A stretch of DNA of 64,000 nt from Cheilinus undulatus (GCF_018320785.1 NC_054867.1:20666855-20730854), one strand, 5' to 3'. Shown: positions 24,634 to 55,185, numbered from the stretch's first letter. Made by a program: numbers and translations. The notes: generated by a model not told the origin, from the letters alone.

Positions 24634-25257
24634 GAGAGGCATCTGGCTGCAGCCCTCGGGCAAACCTCTATGCTGATGCGTTTGGCTGGAGACCTCTCCG
24701 CTGGGGCGAAACCTCTCCGCTGGGGCGTGATGTACATCGTCCAAGCCATGGACCTCTACGCTGGGGCGTGACGTATATTACCCACAACGAAATCTCAGCT
24801 CTATCTGCTTGCCAACAGGCTGACCCCAAATCTAACTAGTCGGGTTTTAATGCCTAAATCTAAACAGTCAGATTTAAATGCCTAAACCGAACCAGTCGGG
24901 TTTTAATAGCGTAGACCCTTACGCTGGGACGAATCCCCAGCGTATGGGTCGACGTCTGCTACTGCACGGTCCAGTGTAGACCTGTACGGGTCGGTGTCTG
25001 CACGCCCCAGCATAGGGGTCGGGGTGTGCTGCTGCACGCCCAAATATATTTATATGTTAATGTGTCATAAGCACAGCAGTGTAGTCATGCTAACAACAGC
25101 TAGGTCATGCTAACAACAGCTAACACGCTGCACGCCCCAGCGTAGGCTTGGGCAATGTACGTCACACCCCAGCGAAGAGGTTTCGCCCCATTGTAGAGGT
25201 CTCCAGCCGAATGCCCCAGCGTAGAGGTTTGCTCGAGGGCTGCAGCCAGACCCTCTT
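24634..25257. mobile_element. 624-bp foldback element with long inverted repeats (MULE-like MITE candidate)
   Basis: Left and right ends are inverted copies over more than 100 bp. GGCTGCAGCCCTCGGGCAAA, then CCTCTATGCTG, GGCTGGAGACCTCT, GGGGCGAAACCTCT and CAAGCC are mirrored on the right with small changes. A 9-bp repeat GGAAAGTAT flanks it (24625-24633, 25258-25266), although that word also recurs in the host array. The inside is GC-rich and repeats CGCTGGGGCG / CGCCCCAGCG many times. No protein-coding frame is evident. Long terminal inverted repeats with a 9-bp duplication suggest a Mutator-type non-autonomous element; this is inference. Confidence 0.75.
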
Positions 25258-25420
25258 GGAAAGTATAGCATAGCATAGTCTTACATAGCATAGCGTAGCA
25301 TAGCATAGTATAGTTAAGTATAGCACAGCATAGCATAGCATAACATAGCATAGTGTAGCATAGTATAGTAAATGATAATATAGCATAGCATAGCATAGCG
25401 TAGCATAACACAGTATAGCC

Positions 25421-28400
25421 ACAGGCACATCCCTTTGTTAATTGCTCAGACCCTAACTTGTATTTTCCTGTGAAAGCTCTGTGTTGTGCGTTTTTAAATA
25501 TGTCCTTCATGCATTCGTAGCTCTTACAGAAAATTTGCTAGTGAGCCCAGAATTTGGCTGACTTCCGGGGGTCTTTGATGACAGCATTGTCGTAAATAAT
25601 AAGAAGTGGCACAGTTTATAAAAACGTTGATAACTTTTGATCCAAATGTCATAGACACTCTTTCTTTCCTCTGAAAGCTGACCATTTTGTTTTTGTTTGC
25701 TACCCTCTATGTCTACGTAGCCCTTAAGGAAGCCATTCTAGCAAGCCTGGAACTTTGGTGACTTTTCGGGGTCTTTAAAGATCCATGGCGATAGATCCAA
25801 TAAGCATCTTTTTGTCCATTTTTAATCAATTTTTGATCATGTATGTTGGCTTTTTTCAGCAGGTAGTGTCATATTTGTTTAGGGCAATGTTTACATGCAA
25901 TGCATTGTGGGAGGGGCTCTCCTCCAATTGCAAGATGTTCCGTCTCGACTGTTTAGAGGAATGGCACAAATGAATCTAACTGCAAAAAAGTGCATGGACT
26001 TTTTGTATATATGTAGATATTTTGAAAACCTTTAGTCACAGAATGTTTATTTTTTCACTGTTTTGTCCCAAAGAGATGGGAGAACAAGTCTGTGCAAAGA
26101 AAAATGCTTTGTCACTATTGTTTGTGTGCTATCAGTAAAAATCTTTGAGTTTCAAATTCCAATTTGTTTTTTTTCTTTTGTCTTTAAAGTCCTATAACTT
26201 TTTCAAAATTGAAGTGACATTTCTGTAGTAGATATATTCTGAAAGCCCAGGTTGTACTGAAAAAAAAGGATGTATAAAGTTTGTGCACCACAGAGTAGAT
26301 GTTTTATAAGCCTTTTAAGAAAGAAAGTCCAAACGAGACATGATGGTGAAAAAAATAGCTGTGAGCTCTAAGGGTTAAATAAAATCCTGCATTCAAAATT
26401 TATAGTTGAAATAGTTCATGGCATGACCAAAATAATCTGCCTAGCCTAAAATTTAGCATGTCCACACATAATAAAATGTTTTACATTTTTTATAATTATA
26501 TTTTACAATAGAAGACAGTGCATCTGCACATAGGAAAGTGATGCAAACAATATTTTATTATCGTGCATTTTTTAATTATTTATTTGATTTATGTGCAACA
26601 GATCCTTTGTATAGTTTTTTTTCTCCTTTGTTATTCAGCCATTTCTGAGCAATCAGGGGTGGATGTGATGGTGATGTCATCAGGGAGGTAAAGGTGCAGA
26701 TCTGAGGGAGGCAGGTAAATATGGAGGCCTAATAATGATAACAACATGATGACGTTAACATCATGTGTCAGATGATGTCAGTCTGACTTTGGTAACTGCT
26801 CGCATAGAAATGATCTCGTTGTTAAAGCCAGAAAAAGCAGAAATAAGCACAGGTATAATTTGACCGAGGTTTTCAAAAACAAAAAAAAAATCTTAACCAT
26901 CCTTAAAATAATTGTGGAGAAACAGAGATATTAGAGATAAGTGTAAATTCAGTAAAGAGACAGATAGGTGTCAGGTGTTAGGTTTAAAAATGTTTTCTTG
27001 GCTCTTGCTGTTATTTGCATTGAAAGATTCTAGCACATTAGGTGTCTGATGGCCACAGGGACACTGAGGGAAACAAAGCAGAGGGTTGTCATGGCAACTA
27101 AGAGTCCTCATTGTCTGTCAGTGACATCTCATTCAGTGTAATCTGTCTTTTAAATTCATTTAATGATCATGGTGCTGCTGTTTGATCAGCATCACTTTTT
27201 CTAACTTTAATTTAACATCATTTTCAACATGCCTCCCTGTCTTTGATTGGAATATTTTGTGATTTTAGACTACAGCTTGCATAAGATGTAAAAAAAAAAA
27301 CAAAAAAAAAACAGGCTAAAAGACTGAATAAATGTCAGTGAACATTTTTAAGAAACATCAAAGAAATCCTCTGATTGTCAGAGAGCAGTGATAGTGCTGT
27401 GAGATGTGTGGGAAGTGCAGTTGAAGTCTCTACATGTATTACCCTTGCCTCATTGATCCAGGGTCAATTAGTGTTTGTCGAGGCGGCTACAGCTTCATCT
27501 GCGTCATCCATCCCATCTAAAAGGTGATGTTTTCCTCAACGTCTGCCTGTAGAGCCGGAAAAATAATTAGCTGACAAATCACGCTAAGACCTCTGACCTT
27601 ATTTGACAAGAAATGTGAGAATGTTGTTCTGAGTGGAAATAGGAAGGCCGGATGAGTGATCTTCGGCCACAAGTGACAAAAACACCCACACTGTTCAGAA
27701 ACGTGTGCAGGAGAGGATGCTGAAAATCAATAACATGAGAGTTAAAGATTCACTGTTCTGTAATGAAAGTGTGATCTGTAGTCTGCATCATCAACAGTGC
27801 TTATATTTCTGCATAGTTTGTTTCTCAGTGCACTTTGGTCAAAGCAAACACTTGTTGCTAGGTAAATGAGGATTATACTGCAGGTCTGTTTGCACATGGG
27901 CAGAAGACTGAAGCTATCAGACGTGATGAGCACTGGGAAGTTTGTCTCACAATGACTGACAAGCTGTTTCTCATTTTAGACACAACATAAGAGTGAAGTG
28001 TCTTTTTGTTCTGTGATGCTTTTTTTTGTCTCCTTTGTTCGTGTCTGACATGGACAGCATTTCCAAATCCTTGATTGTGTCTGAGGGGAAAGAAAAACAA
28101 TCACTCAACATGCTGACTGCCTGTCTCCATCAGGACACAACTAACACAGCGTCACATCCTTGTCACCAAAATCTTTGAACTACTGCCTGCGAACACTGTT
28201 GAAATTAGAATCATTTTGAACAACAGGGCTTTTTATTCTATACATTCCAGATAAAAACAAAACATCTACTTAAAGGAGACTTTCTTTCACTTCTACCAGT
28301 TTAAAATGTTTTTTTGTATCTAGACTTTCCAGTATGTGTCGATCCATAATGGCAAATAAATGCTGTAATTTCCCCATACATCAATAAAATATTTTTGATG

Positions 28401-28486
28401 CCATTGTATAAAAAAATCTGCTAAGTTGGGGTTATAACTTCTCATGATGTATTTTATTGTCAGTCCCTCATAAGTTTGATTTTTTT
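25421..28486. other. Non-coding stretch, no gene recognised
   Basis: AT-rich DNA with short A tracts (27288-27312). A pair of similar sentences near 25550-25790 (GTCTTTGATGACAGC... / GTCTTTAAAGATCCATGG... after GACTTCCGGGG / GACTTTTCGGGG) hints at a roughly 190-bp diverged duplication. No exon was recognised. Confidence 0.4.
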
Positions 28487-28672
28487 TTGTTTAAGGTTTA
28501 TTTTGGGCATTTTTGTGCCTTTATTTGATAGAGGAGGATAGTGGATAGAGTCAGAAACAGGGATGAGAGTGGGGGGAGAGACATGCGGTGAGGGGCCTCA
28601 GGCTGGATTGGAACCCGGGCTGTCCGCGTACACGGGGCATGCGCCTCAACCACTCGGCTAACTGCGCCCCTT
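28487..28672 (-). mobile_element. tRNA-derived SINE, second copy of the Leu/Ser-like family
   Basis: The minus-strand head GGGGCGCAGTTAGCCGAGTGG contains box A (TAGCCGAGTGG), and box B reads GGTTCCAATCC. The spacing between boxes is long, as in Leu/Ser tRNAs. Body and tail (plus-strand TTTTGGGCATTTTTGTGCC) match the 4.8 kb copy. A target duplication is not obvious. Confidence 0.82.
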
Positions 28673-29039
28673 ATGAATTTAAACTTATTTCAAGCACAAC
28701 TAACCTTTCAAGAAATTCAAGCCATTTGAGGCTGTAGGCAAAAATTTTATCATCATTACTGCATAAATAATCCGACACCTAAAACAATATCTTTTATATA
28801 ATACAAACATTAAGAACCAGAACAAAAAAAACTTGAATAATTAAAAAATAAAACTTTCAAGCCTATTATAGGTTTTGCTGGCATAGAGCCAGTGTTCACA
28901 TACTCAAGGTAAGAATGCTAAGAAAATGAAAAGTATCAGATCTACTTACATATATAGAGCTATAATCAAGCATCCAGTGTCAGTTTTTATAACAAAATAT
29001 GTTATATGATAGTAGAAATTATATACAAATATTTGTCCA

Positions 29040-29370
29040 GGTGCAAAATGTGGATTGAAAGTGGCAAACCAAGGTTTAAAAATGGCAAAAATCAGAAAAT
29101 TAAAGTGTAAAGGTGTCAAAGAATGGCAAAAATTGAGTAAAAGTGGCAAAAACATGATAGGAGTGGCAAAAAATTTGTTAAAGAGAGTCATATATGGAAT
29201 AAAAGTGACAAAAAATAGGGGGAAGGGCAAAAACGGTTGAAAACAGTGATAAATAGTGGTTAAAAACTGGTAAAAAGAGGTTCAAGAGTGGTAGAATTAG
29301 AGGCAAAAATAGGATAATGGTGGCAGATATGGGCAAGGTATGGGTAGAAAGTGGTGAAAAGGTGTTAAAT
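29040..29370 (+). repeat. Decayed GTGGCAAAAA minisatellite
   Basis: AGTGGCAAAAA-type words recur about every 20-35 bp (near 29060, 29080, 29121, 29143, 29163, 29207). Spacing is irregular, so this is an old tandem array. No coding function. Confidence 0.6.
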
Positions 29371-29507
29371 AAACAATTTCAACATCAGAATAGCTCAAAC
29401 TTTTTAGCTCCTAAATGAAATAACTGGACATATATGAAGCACAGGATGCTAGCACAATGCAACTGACAAATATACATCAATTTTATCAATGAATCACAGC
29501 TGGGGGC

Positions 29508-29700
29508 ATTGGTGTAGCTCAGTGTGTAGAGCAGGTGCTCATAAGCAGGGGCTATAGTCCTCAGTGCACTGGTTGCAGGACCAAATCCCAAGCTTAGTGC
29601 ATGTTTGATGCATGTCTTACCCCATTCTCCCCATATTTCCCATCTCTCTTCAGCTGTATTATCAAATGAAGGCCAAAAAAGCCCAAAAACTAATCTTCAA
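29508..29700 (+). mobile_element. tRNA-derived SINE, Lys-like head, plus strand
   Basis: The head GGTGTAGCTCAGTGTGTAGA followed by GCAGGTGCTC has box A (TAGCTCAGTG...). A weak box B is near GGACCAAATCCC. The tail (AAGGCCAAAAAAGCCCAAAA, ACTAATCTT) is the reverse complement of the TTTTGGGC tail seen in the minus-strand copies. Same family as the copy at 6.9 kb. Confidence 0.75.
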
Positions 29701-30369
29701 TCTTGTTGACTGTACTCTGCACTTAGTTACTAATAGACAGCAAAAAATATTGTTTTGTATTGGACAATAACAAGATGGTTTTTATGAATCTAAATAACAA
29801 AAAAGTTAGAACACTCTGAATGTACTCAGTTTATTTATATGTCTAAAAAATCCCATTACATGTGTTAATGCATACATATTCTCTGTAATCAGTGCACTAG
29901 AATGTTTTAAATCCTGATTAATTGTATGTTTTATTGTCCCTTACAGCACACTTTGATTAGGCCACTGCAACATCTCCCTGCCACAACAGTAATGTAAAGA
30001 AAGAGTCCACCACTGCTCCTTGATGTCTCATCTCAGTTTAAAAAAGACTCACAGCTCAGTGGACAAGCCAAAAGTCCAATGCATCTTTTTCCAAAGTGGC
30101 AGATTTATACACAGATGAGAGATTCAAAACATGTAAGGAGATGAAAGCTGAAACCCCTTTAGGTCAAACACCTTGGTGGAAGAATTTCCAATTAAGAAGT
30201 GCAGCTGAAGCCTTTAGAACCAAAAGCAAAACCTCTCCTTTATCAACATAGTGGGATGCATGCTTATTAGAAAGAGAAAAACCTAACATTAATGCAAAAG
30301 AATTTTTAAGAAACTTATCAACAAAAAAACCCATCAAATTTTCAGGGAACAAGGAGATTGGAGCACTGA

Positions 30370-30790
30370 TTTAAGATGTGATATAACTGAGGAAGAGTGG
30401 GGCGAGGTTTGATGTAGGGCCCACACTGGTGCCTATTTGCACATGGTTTGGGACTGTGCCCCCTCAAAAAGATTTTGGGTGGAAATCTGTCAAAGGCAGG
30501 TGAAATCACAGGAAAACAAATAAACCCAGACCCTGCTGTTTGCCTTCTTGGTATTTTCTCCAGATTAGATGATCAGACTTACAGTAGGTGGTTGGCTATA
30601 GCCTTTACTAAGATGACTCCACCCCTTCTATCCAAGACTGGTTTAATGCTCTTGCTAAGCTTGCAGCATTAGAGAGAGTCATATACAGCAACACAGATTC
30701 TATGTGTAGATTTGATCAAATCTGGGGGCCTTTCCTTTCTTTTATGACATGAGTCATTATTGTTTTTAGCGTGGTAGTGGAGAACGTTCC
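30370..30790 (+). mobile_element. LINE (non-LTR retrotransposon) 3' ORF fragment
   Basis: Broken frames give pieces typical of the C-terminal end of L1-type reverse transcriptase ORFs in fish: GAYLHMVWDC near 30430-30460, PAVCLLGIFS near 30530-30560, and AALERVIYSN followed by a FDQIWGPFLSF segment near 30663-30745. Frame changes and stops show that it is dead. The catalytic YxDD part is not in this fragment, as expected for a 5'-truncated LINE. Confidence 0.65.
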
Positions 30791-30996
30791 ATTTGTCACA
30801 TGATTGTATAGGTCTTTGTAAAATTTAAACACATCATTATTACTATTTTTTCTACAATACATTGTGTAATTATCAAGAAAACAATGCTCTGTTTAGTAGT
30901 GACAACTGACATTGTGTAGATGCATCAATAACATGATCACTTGACCACCCTCCTTTAAACCACTATGAACTATTTGTATGTTATTTCATGTGTATA

Positions 30997-32568
30997 CAGG
31001 CACAACTCAAAACATTAGAATATCATGAAAAAGTTCAATATTTTTGTCACTCATTTCAGAAAGTGAAACCCATATGTTATATAGACTCATTACACATACA
31101 GTGATATATTCAAGCCTTTATTTCTTGAAATGTTGATGATTATGGCTTACAGATAAACAAAAAATACAAATTCAGTGTCTCAGAAAATTAGAATATTGTG
31201 AAAAAGTTCAATATTGGAAAGTCATGGTGTCACACCCTAATCAGCTAATGAACTCCAAACACTTGCAAAGGTTTCCTGAGCCTTTAAATGGTCTCTCAGT
31301 CTGGGTCAGTAGGCTACACAATCATGGGGAAGACTGCAGACTTGACAGATGTCTAGAAGACAGTCACTGACTCCCTCCACAAGGAGGGTAAGCCACAAAA
31401 GGTCATTGCTAAAGAAGCTGGTTGTTCACAGAGTGCTGTATCCAAGCAGATTCATAGAAAGGTGAGTGGAAGGAAAAGGTGTGGTAGGAAAAGGTGCACC
31501 AGCATAAGGGATAACTGCAACCTTGAGAGGATTGTCAAGCAAAATCCATTCAAGAATTTGGGGGAGCTTCACAAGGAGGCTGGATTGAGGCTGGAGTCAG
31601 CGCATAAAGAGCCACTACATACAGACCAATCCTAGACATGGGCTACAAATGTGGCATTCCTCGTGCCAAGCCATTCCTGAACCACTCCTGAACCATCTTA
31701 CCTGGGCTGTGAAGAAAGAACTGGACTGTTGCTCAGTGGTCCAAAGTCCTCTTTTTCAGATGAAAGTAAATTTTGCATATCATTTGGAAATCAAGCTCCC
31801 AGAGTCTGGAGGAAGAGTGGAGAGGCACAGAATCCATGTTGCTTGAAGTCCAGTGTGAAGTTTCCACAGTCAGTGATGATTTGACCATCTGCTGGTGTTG
31901 GTCCATTATGTTTTCTGACATCTACAGTCAACGCAGGAAATTTTAGAGCACTTCGTGCTTCCTTCTGCTGACAAGCTTTATGGAGATGCTGATTTCATTT
32001 TCCAGCAGGACTTGGCACCTGCCCACACTGCCAAAGGTACCAAAAGCTGGTTCAGTGACCATGGTGTTACTGTGCTTGATTGGCCAGCAAACTGGCCTGA
32101 CCTGAACCCCATAGAGAATCTATGGGGTATTGTCAAGAGGAAGATGAGAGACACCAGACCCAACAATGTAGATGACCTGAAGGCCGCCATCAAAGCAACC
32201 TGGGCTGCCATTACACCTGAGCAGTGCCACAGGCTGATCGCCTCCATGTCACACCGCATTGATGCAGTAATTCATGCAAAAGGAAGCCCAGCCAAGTACT
32301 GAGTGCATAGAAATGGTCATACTTTTCATAACCTTGACATTTCTGTTTAAAATATCAGTTTTTAATTTTTTTTTATGTAATATTTTAATTTTCTGAGACA
32401 CTGAATTTTGGGTTTTCATTATCTGTAAGTCATTTCAAGGAAAAAAAGGTTTGAAATGTTTCACTCTATGTGTAATGAGTCCAAATAATATATGGGTTTC
32501 ACTTTCTGAAATAAGTGACAAAAATATTGAACTTTTTCATGATATTCTAATTTTTTAAGATGCACCTG
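30997..32568 (+). mobile_element. Tc1-like transposon with long IR/DR-type ends (1572 bp)
   Basis: The left end, CAGGCACAACTCAAAACATTAG, and the reverse complement of the right end, CAGGTGCATCTTAAAAAATTAG, begin inverted repeats of about 180-195 bp. TA target sites lie at 30995-30996 and 32569-32570. On the left, GAATATCATGAAAAAGTTCAATA recurs near the inner edge as GAATATTGTGAAAAAGTTCAATA, the inner direct repeat of IR/DR elements. The right inner copy appears lost. The transposase (31324-32302) is mutated. Confidence 0.9.
31324..32302 (+). pseudogene. Tc1-family transposase pseudogene (near full length)
   Basis: ATG at 31324 (MGKTADLTDV) is followed at once by a TAG stop. The paired-like helix-turn-helix region follows (AGCSQSAVSK near 31420-31450), then FSDESKF with the first catalytic Asp (31757-31777). 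The last segment, 31955-32302, is open and carries FQQDLAPAHT (second Asp) and [12 protein letters not shown] (third acid). All three catalytic acids remain readable, but premature stops and at least one frameshift inactivate the gene. Confidence 0.85.
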
Positions 32569-32570
32569 TA

Positions 32571-32850
32571 GTGTGACAATCCTGACCAAGAAGATTATTA
32601 TTCTTTTGACATCATGGGAATTTGCAAGACCGCATTGTTTTTGTTTGTGCTGTCATTCCTTATAGACTTTATTGTTATTACTATTACTCTCATTTCTTTT
32701 ATTCTTTATTATTGTTAGTCTGTTGTTTGTGTTTTAATGGGTGTATTCTTGACATGGGGCAAATTTGGGAACAGTTTCTCATCCATGAATTGTGTTTGTT
32801 GTATTTCAATCACCTGCTCCTGTCTTTTTTTTTTTTAAATAAAAGATCTA
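32571..32850 (+). mobile_element. Possible LINE 3' tail separated by the Tc1 insertion
   Basis: This T-rich sequence ends in AATAAAAGATCTACTGGTC and contains TTCTTGACATGGGGCAAATT and TGTGTTTGTTGTATTTCAAT, similar in style to fish L1 3' untranslated regions. It directly follows the Tc1 right end, while the LINE coding fragment ends shortly before the Tc1 left end. I infer one LINE cut by the later Tc1 insertion. Confidence 0.4.
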
Positions 32851-34083
32851 CTGGTCAAAAAAGAGAGAAGCAGCTAAAAAACAATAAGAAAACAAATAAT
32901 ACAATTTTTGTTGATGAAAAAAGACACAAAAAAGTCACATGCATCTTGTGATATCAGATTTTTCCTTTTTTTCTGTCCCCCATTTCTGTTTCAACCCATA
33001 AAAAGTTATTTTTTCCATGCTTTAGTTTATGGCATAATCTTTAAAACATCTACAAAACATGTTTGTATCCAAACAGGAAGTCAGTTACCTTTAGTGTTAG
33101 ACAGCAGAAATATCCAAGAGGACACAACGTCAATGTGAAATGTAAAAGTGTGGAGTTTTCCATTGTGAGGAGCAGGATGCGATTAACTACAGAACTCCTG
33201 TGATTAATCATGATTAATTTTTTTGTGCTTTAGACAGCCCTAGTTCAAATATTGGTCAATAGGATCATTTTGACCCTTTTGGTGTTCTGATACCTTTCTA
33301 AATGATAGATTTCATGCATCACAAAGGTAATTTATACTTTTCACACACCTGCACTCTCAGCTATTGGTTATTCCTTTAAGAGTTCACTTAAAACATCTTC
33401 ACAGCAATCAAAGCATTTTGCACATGTAAACTACCCTTTTTTATACACACTAGACACATTTTCTTTGGCGTCACAAGCAGTAAAAACTTTGAAATTCTGC
33501 TTTCTTTCTGGTGTCCTTTACTAAGGTGTCTTATGCGTCTTGTATGCTGGCTCTGCGGGCAAGCTTTGAGAGTTTTGGTACTTCCACCGTCACTGCGTGT
33601 CACCATTTGAATATTTCCATCTATTTTTATATTTTTATTTTTCGAAATAACAGTGACCCATTTCTCCTCAGGCCCCAGAGTTTGGTTTCAGTCTGATCTT
33701 GTGATGAGAGTCCCGCGGTGAGGAAGAGGAGCTGTCCACGGTGCTGAAAGCAATCTCTCTCGTAGTGACGTAAACAACAAAGTCATAGGACAAACAAACT
33801 GATAAAGACAGGGCCTTACATCCATAATCTGAGACACTACCACTCCTGCTTGTGCTAGTCTCGTGTAGATCAATAATAAATGCAGCTAAGATGCTTCCCG
33901 ACATCATCCCCTCATATAATGATCATAAACCAGGGAATTTCTACTGTTTCTTCTTCATTGCTCCTCCTCCAGACACAAACAGTGGGGTATTTTTAGTCAC
34001 ATAGTTCTCCCCCATCCTCCTCCCCTTCAGACTTTCTCCCTGAGGGACTCGAACTCACATCTCAGCAAAGGTAGACGCCAAAC
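32851..34083. other. Upstream flank of pcsk1
   Basis: No gene is recognised. The sequence becomes less AT-rich after about 33950. Around 33960-34080 CT-rich blocks (CTCCTCCTCC, CCCATCCTCC) appear that could belong to the promoter region. Confidence 0.4.
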
Positions 34084-34091
34084 TGACGTCA
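34084..34091 (+). promoter_or_regulatory. Perfect cAMP response element (CRE) upstream of pcsk1
   Basis: TGACGTCA, the palindromic CREB/ATF binding site, lies 270 bp before the pcsk1 start codon. TTGACGCG at 34105-34112 adds a possible half site. Mammalian PCSK1 promoters are known to respond to cAMP through CRE sites, so function here is likely. The transcription start is not determined. Confidence 0.7.
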
Positions 34092-34360
34092 GAGGACCCG
34101 TCATTTGACGCGTTTACACCCCCCCATCAGCAACCACACGGCGATCAAGCGAGCCCTCCCCATCAGCACTATTTCCTCTCTCCTTGGCGGAGCAATCACG
34201 CGCCGATTCTCCGTCTCATCCAGCTGTTTCTATGAGAATAAAACATTAAAAACAGGAAGGTTTATTCATCATCACTTCAAAAATTAGATCTCGGACTTTT
34301 CTAGCTTTTTGGGCGCCTCTAAGCTGTACTGTTTTCTCATCTGATTGATTTTCATCTGAG

Positions 34361-53500
<19,140 letters not shown>

Positions 53501-55185
53501 AGACTACAGGAGAGGAGGATGGAGAAGAGAGGAAAGTGTTTAAGATAAAGAGGAGGCATGTTGATGTGTTGGTTGGGGAGCAGAGGAACAAGGCAAAGAG
53601 AGGAGAGAAAAGCAAAGGGAGCAATCAGGAATGGAGGGGTGAGAAGAAAGAAAGAAAAGGAGTGTTCTGTTTTTCCCCGAAATGCTGCAAATCTGACCTC
53701 TTTACCTTTGTTTACAACTGCCCATCATTGATTCATTTTTTGTTCAGTTAGCAAAATTTGCAGCACACACATCCTTCAAAACATGGACTTGTTACAATAC
53801 AAACTTTACCTCCATGACGTAAATATGGAAGCATTAATGATAAGAAAAGAGAGAAAGGCCTTGTCTCTCTTCTCTTCCTCGCCTGCTCAAGCATGCCACC
53901 TTTAGAGTATAAGTTTGTATTAGTATCTATATATATCTATTATCTATATATTATTCAAAGACAATGATTGTAATATGGTTTGAAAACACTTGATATCCAA
54001 AATCTTCACTTTCAAAAATCCTGTTTCTATTAGTTTTGCCATCTTTCAGTCATTTAATTTTTTTTTGTTTTGTTTTAATATGGTCGAATGCTATAGTACA
54101 CCTTCATATTTGAACTACTTTAGAGGGTGAATTTATTCCTTAAAAGTGAAAAAGTCATAAAATGGCAAAAGCAAAACTATAATTTGATAAGACATTTAAA
54201 ATGTTGACAAAAGATTTGTTCTCAGGGTGTCTCAAAAGCTCAAAAGAATGATAGATTATCTGGTCAACAGTTCTAACATTAAATACACTTTTAATAAAAG
54301 ATGTTTATTTGGTATTAATGAATGAAAGATGAAGCAGACATTCAGCTGGAGCAGTGATACATAGAAAGTGAAGCAAACAGCAGATTAATCTTTATGTGTA
54401 ATTTCTTTAATTTTGTATACGTACAATGCTGCATTAAATGAAATATTTTTCTAAGGATCCTCATAGTTTATGGAAATAATATATACAGTATCAAACCCTG
54501 GAACAGGTTTATTTTCTTGTGGCGTACTCGACTCAATACCTGCAAAGTCAGCATATCTCCAAATGAACACTGCCAGAATCAGTGCTGTTAAAAAGCTTCT
54601 GTGTATTTCAGTGAATGTGCAAATGGCTAGAATGTTGTTTGTTCATCTTCTGCAATATGCAACCAGTTCCTTTAATCCTGGACAGATGCCTGCATTAACA
54701 TAACTTCTCCTTTTTTATTATTTATTTGACATCATTCAGCCTATCACACTTCAGAAGCTCACCAGAAAAACTGTAGGATGGAGACTCTGCACTTCAAGCT
54801 TCAAGCACATTCATCATCTTTAACGCCTTAAAATATATTCTATAATACATAAGTCTCTCCCCACACGGTGTGGATCATTTAATAAAGGCAGTGCAGTGAT
54901 TATGATATGAACCCCCTATGCAGAGTCTCTATCCTTCAGTTTGGATGCCTGCCTGCCTGCCCTGCTTCTCTGACAAGGTGACAGGAGAAAGACAATGTTT
55001 CGACAACTGTAGATTATCCACTCTTTATTGTAGCCCGTGCTGTCATCTTCATTTATCTGTTTGTTTATTTTTGACTGATGCTTCAGTCCAAAGTTGTTTA
55101 CACAAACCAATATTATGTTGCAATTTCTGTATGGATGTAAAAAAAAAGAGATTTATCGTAATAAACTGCAAACTGAACCTCTTTG
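53501..55185 (+). other. Probable pcsk1 3' untranslated region
   Basis: About 1.7 kb without coding potential. AATAAA signals occur at 54293-54298, 54881-54886 and 55160-55165. The last, preceded by an A run, fits a transcript end near 55180. Which signal is used cannot be seen from sequence alone. Confidence 0.5.
55160..55165 (+). terminator. Candidate pcsk1 polyadenylation signal
   Basis: AATAAA followed 15-30 bp later by a T/G-rich CTTTGAGTCTGTTTAAG stretch. It is the most distal of three candidates. Confidence 0.4.

Larger units (their letters stand above)
22581..25420. repeat. TAGCA/TATAG pentamer satellite array, interrupted by two insertions
   Basis: Array DNA occupies about 22581-23262, 24181-24633 and 25267-25420. 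It is made of 5-bp units, mostly TAGCA with TATAG, TAACA and GGAAAG variants. The gaps are filled by a Tc1 element and a foldback element, which split one originally continuous array. The minus-strand open frames through it (runs of Met-Leu-Cys-Tyr-Ala) follow from a 5-bp repeat without stops in some frames and are not genes. Confidence 0.9.

Noticed and set aside
22363..25510. Long minus-strand open frames of Met-Leu-Cys-Tyr-Ala repeats
   Set aside because: They are translations of a 5-bp satellite that happens to lack stops; several frames are open at once and they run across transposon boundaries.
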